In this document: positions 5,515 through 6,402 of the stretch, in pieces
Layout of the letters: every line of letters starts with the position of its first letter
Numbering within the stretch: position 1 is the first letter of the stretch
DNA from: Oscillospiraceae bacterium
GTDB taxonomy: Bacteria; Bacillota; Clostridia; Oscillospirales; Acutalibacteraceae
Direction of reading: 5' to 3'
DNA length: 6,402 nucleotides
Assembly: GCA_031283835.1 (NCBI GenBank)
Contig: JAITBA010000132.1
Coordinates: 1-6,402, forward strand
Translations under genes and position numbers: made by a program
Notes under the pieces: model-generated
What the model was told of the DNA's origin: nothing
Seen by the model: only the letters and a program-made list of their open reading frames with translations
The model's database searches: none

Positions 5515-5547
5515 ATGTACAGAATATTGACAAGGCAGGTGAGCAGC

Positions 5548-6402
5548 ATGGACGTTTTGAGCGGTGCAGTGACGCTGCTGCAAAAGGGCTTTGCGCGCAG
5601 CGGCGCCAGAGCAGCCAAAAAACACCCCGCACCCGCATTGCCGCAGGCGGAACCAAACTGGCTGGCACAGCCGGTGGGCACATGCTTCACCGCAGGGTTT
5701 GCCAAGGCGGATATTATGCCGGACGACCTGCCGCAAAAACCCTACTGGGTGGCGGGCTACCGCACGGGCAACCGGGCCGCCGGCGTGTTGGACCCCATGA
5801 CCTGCTCGGCGCTGTGGCTGGACGACAACAGCGGGCGCGGCGGCGTGTGCTTCGTTTCCATCGATAACGTGGGCATGAGCAGCTACGACAGCGACCAAAT
5901 CAAGGCGTCGCTGCGGCAAGAGTTGGCACACAGAGGCTGCCGGGGGCTGTTCATTTGCAGTTGTCACAACCACGCGGGCATCGACACCCTGGGCTATTGG
6001 GGCCCCCTGCCCCGCACAGGGCGCAACCCCAAATATATGGGAATTTTATACCGCGGCGTGCGGCAGGTCATCCTTAACGCCTACGCTGGGCGCAAAGAAG
6101 GCACGCTCTTTCACGGCACAATCGACGCGCCGCCGGTGCTGCGAGACACGCGGCTGCCGGAGGTGTGGAACAACACACTCAGTCGTCTGCGCTTTGTGCC
6201 CAACGATGGCTCCACAGAAACCTGGCTGCTCCATTTTGCAAGCCACTCCGAGGCCCTGCTTGGCAAAAATAACCTGGTCAGCGCAGATTTTCCCTGCTAT
6301 CTGCGGCGGCGTGTGCTGGCGCAAGCTGGCGCGGAAGTGATTTATTTCATCGGCTGCGAGGGGGGGCTTATCCGCCCAAAGGAGCTGGACGAGGACAACA
6401 TC
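5548..6402 (+). CDS. Neutral/alkaline ceramidase-like protein, 3'-partial
   Basis: The frame is open from ATG 5548 to the window end (285 residues seen; the family is longer). It resembles the N-terminal domain of neutral/alkaline non-lysosomal ceramidases and their many uncharacterised bacterial relatives. Matches in order are AGFAKADIMP (49-58), VSIDNVGM (103-110), SCHNHAGIDTLGYWGP (138-153, counterpart of the family's zinc-binding HTHSG; H140 and H142), HFASHSEALLGKNN (229-242, second zinc-ligand region, H233) and SADFPCYLRR (245-254). The usual catalytic segment G-D-x-S/N-P after the last strand reads GCEGGLIRP (269-277) here, so the nucleophile position is not conserved and amide hydrolysis of ceramide is uncertain. 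There is no signal peptide, unlike secreted ceramidases. AGGTGAG (5537-5543) is a moderate ribosome binding site 4 bases from the ATG. Promoter P2 lies directly upstream. Confidence 0.75.
   Translation, partial: MDVLSGAVTLLQKGFARSGARAAKKHPAPALPQAEPNWLAQPVGTCFTAGFAKADIMPDDLPQKPYWVAGYRTGNRAAGVLDPMTCSALWLDDNSGRGGVCFVSIDNVGMSSYDSDQIKASLRQELAHRGCRGLFICSCHNHAGIDTLGYWGPLPRTGRNPKYMGILYRGVRQVILNAYAGRKEGTLFHGTIDAPPVLRDTRLPEVWNNTLSRLRFVPNDGSTETWLLHFASHSEALLGKNNLVSADFPCYLRRRVLAQAGAEVIYFIGCEGGLIRPKELDEDNI

Noticed and set aside
5515..5547. Alternative ATG at 5515 for the ceramidase-like gene (directly after the small ORF stop)
   Set aside because: It lies upstream of the predicted P2 transcription start and has no ribosome binding site at usable distance; ATG 5548 has AGGTGAG. 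Translational coupling from a P1 transcript cannot be fully excluded.
1..6402. CRISPR arrays, tRNA or rRNA genes, insertion sequences, attachment sites
   Set aside because: Looked for regular spaced repeats, tRNA-like cloverleaf signatures, transposase motifs and terminal inverted repeats; none seen.

Overview
The window looks like chromosomal DNA of a GC-rich, low-complexity-free Clostridia-type Firmicute (gut Oscillospiraceae/Ruminococcaceae-like). The basis is strong AGGAGG-type ribosome binding sites, sigma-A style promoters with TATAAT-like -10 boxes and 17-bp spacers, G+C that looks near 60% by eye, and housekeeping proteins of bacterial type. The taxonomic call is inference; nothing here names a species.

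Layout, left to right. (1) 1-876 (+): ornithine carbamoyltransferase (argF), missing only its first residues at the window edge. (2) 910-1740 (-): a TIM-barrel sugar phosphate isomerase/epimerase-like protein, convergent with argF. (3) 1836-2282 (-): dUTPase (dut), upstream of the TIM-barrel gene and probably co-transcribed with it. (4) 2283-2455: a compact divergent control region with back-to-back promoters whose -35 boxes overlap, and a 6+1+6 palindrome inside the dut promoter spacer. (5) 2456-3358 (+): RluA/RluD-family pseudouridine synthase. (6) 3359-3473: promoter and leader. (7) 3474-5111 (+): a large modular surface-type protein made of 18 collagen Gly-X-Y triplets, seven YVTN/YncE-type beta-propeller blades, a Cys-rich linker and a BclA/C1q-like C-terminal domain. 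It closes with a strong intrinsic terminator at 5149-5197. (8) 5290-5547: a promoter, a 42-codon Cys-containing small ORF, and a second promoter embedded in the end of that small ORF. (9) 5548-6402 (+, runs off the window): a cytosolic-looking neutral/alkaline ceramidase-like protein.

The genes do not form one pathway. The left half is metabolism and nucleotide hygiene (arginine biosynthesis, dUTP removal, RNA modification). The right half is accessory: a probable spore- or cell-surface protein, then an independent unit with tandem promoters, a small peptide ORF and a hydrolase-like gene. The most noteworthy points are the collagen/propeller/jelly-roll architecture, the fact that this gene has no convincing start codon or ribosome binding site (a TAA lies 12 bases before the only possible GTG), and the small ORF/tandem promoter unit ahead of the ceramidase-like gene.
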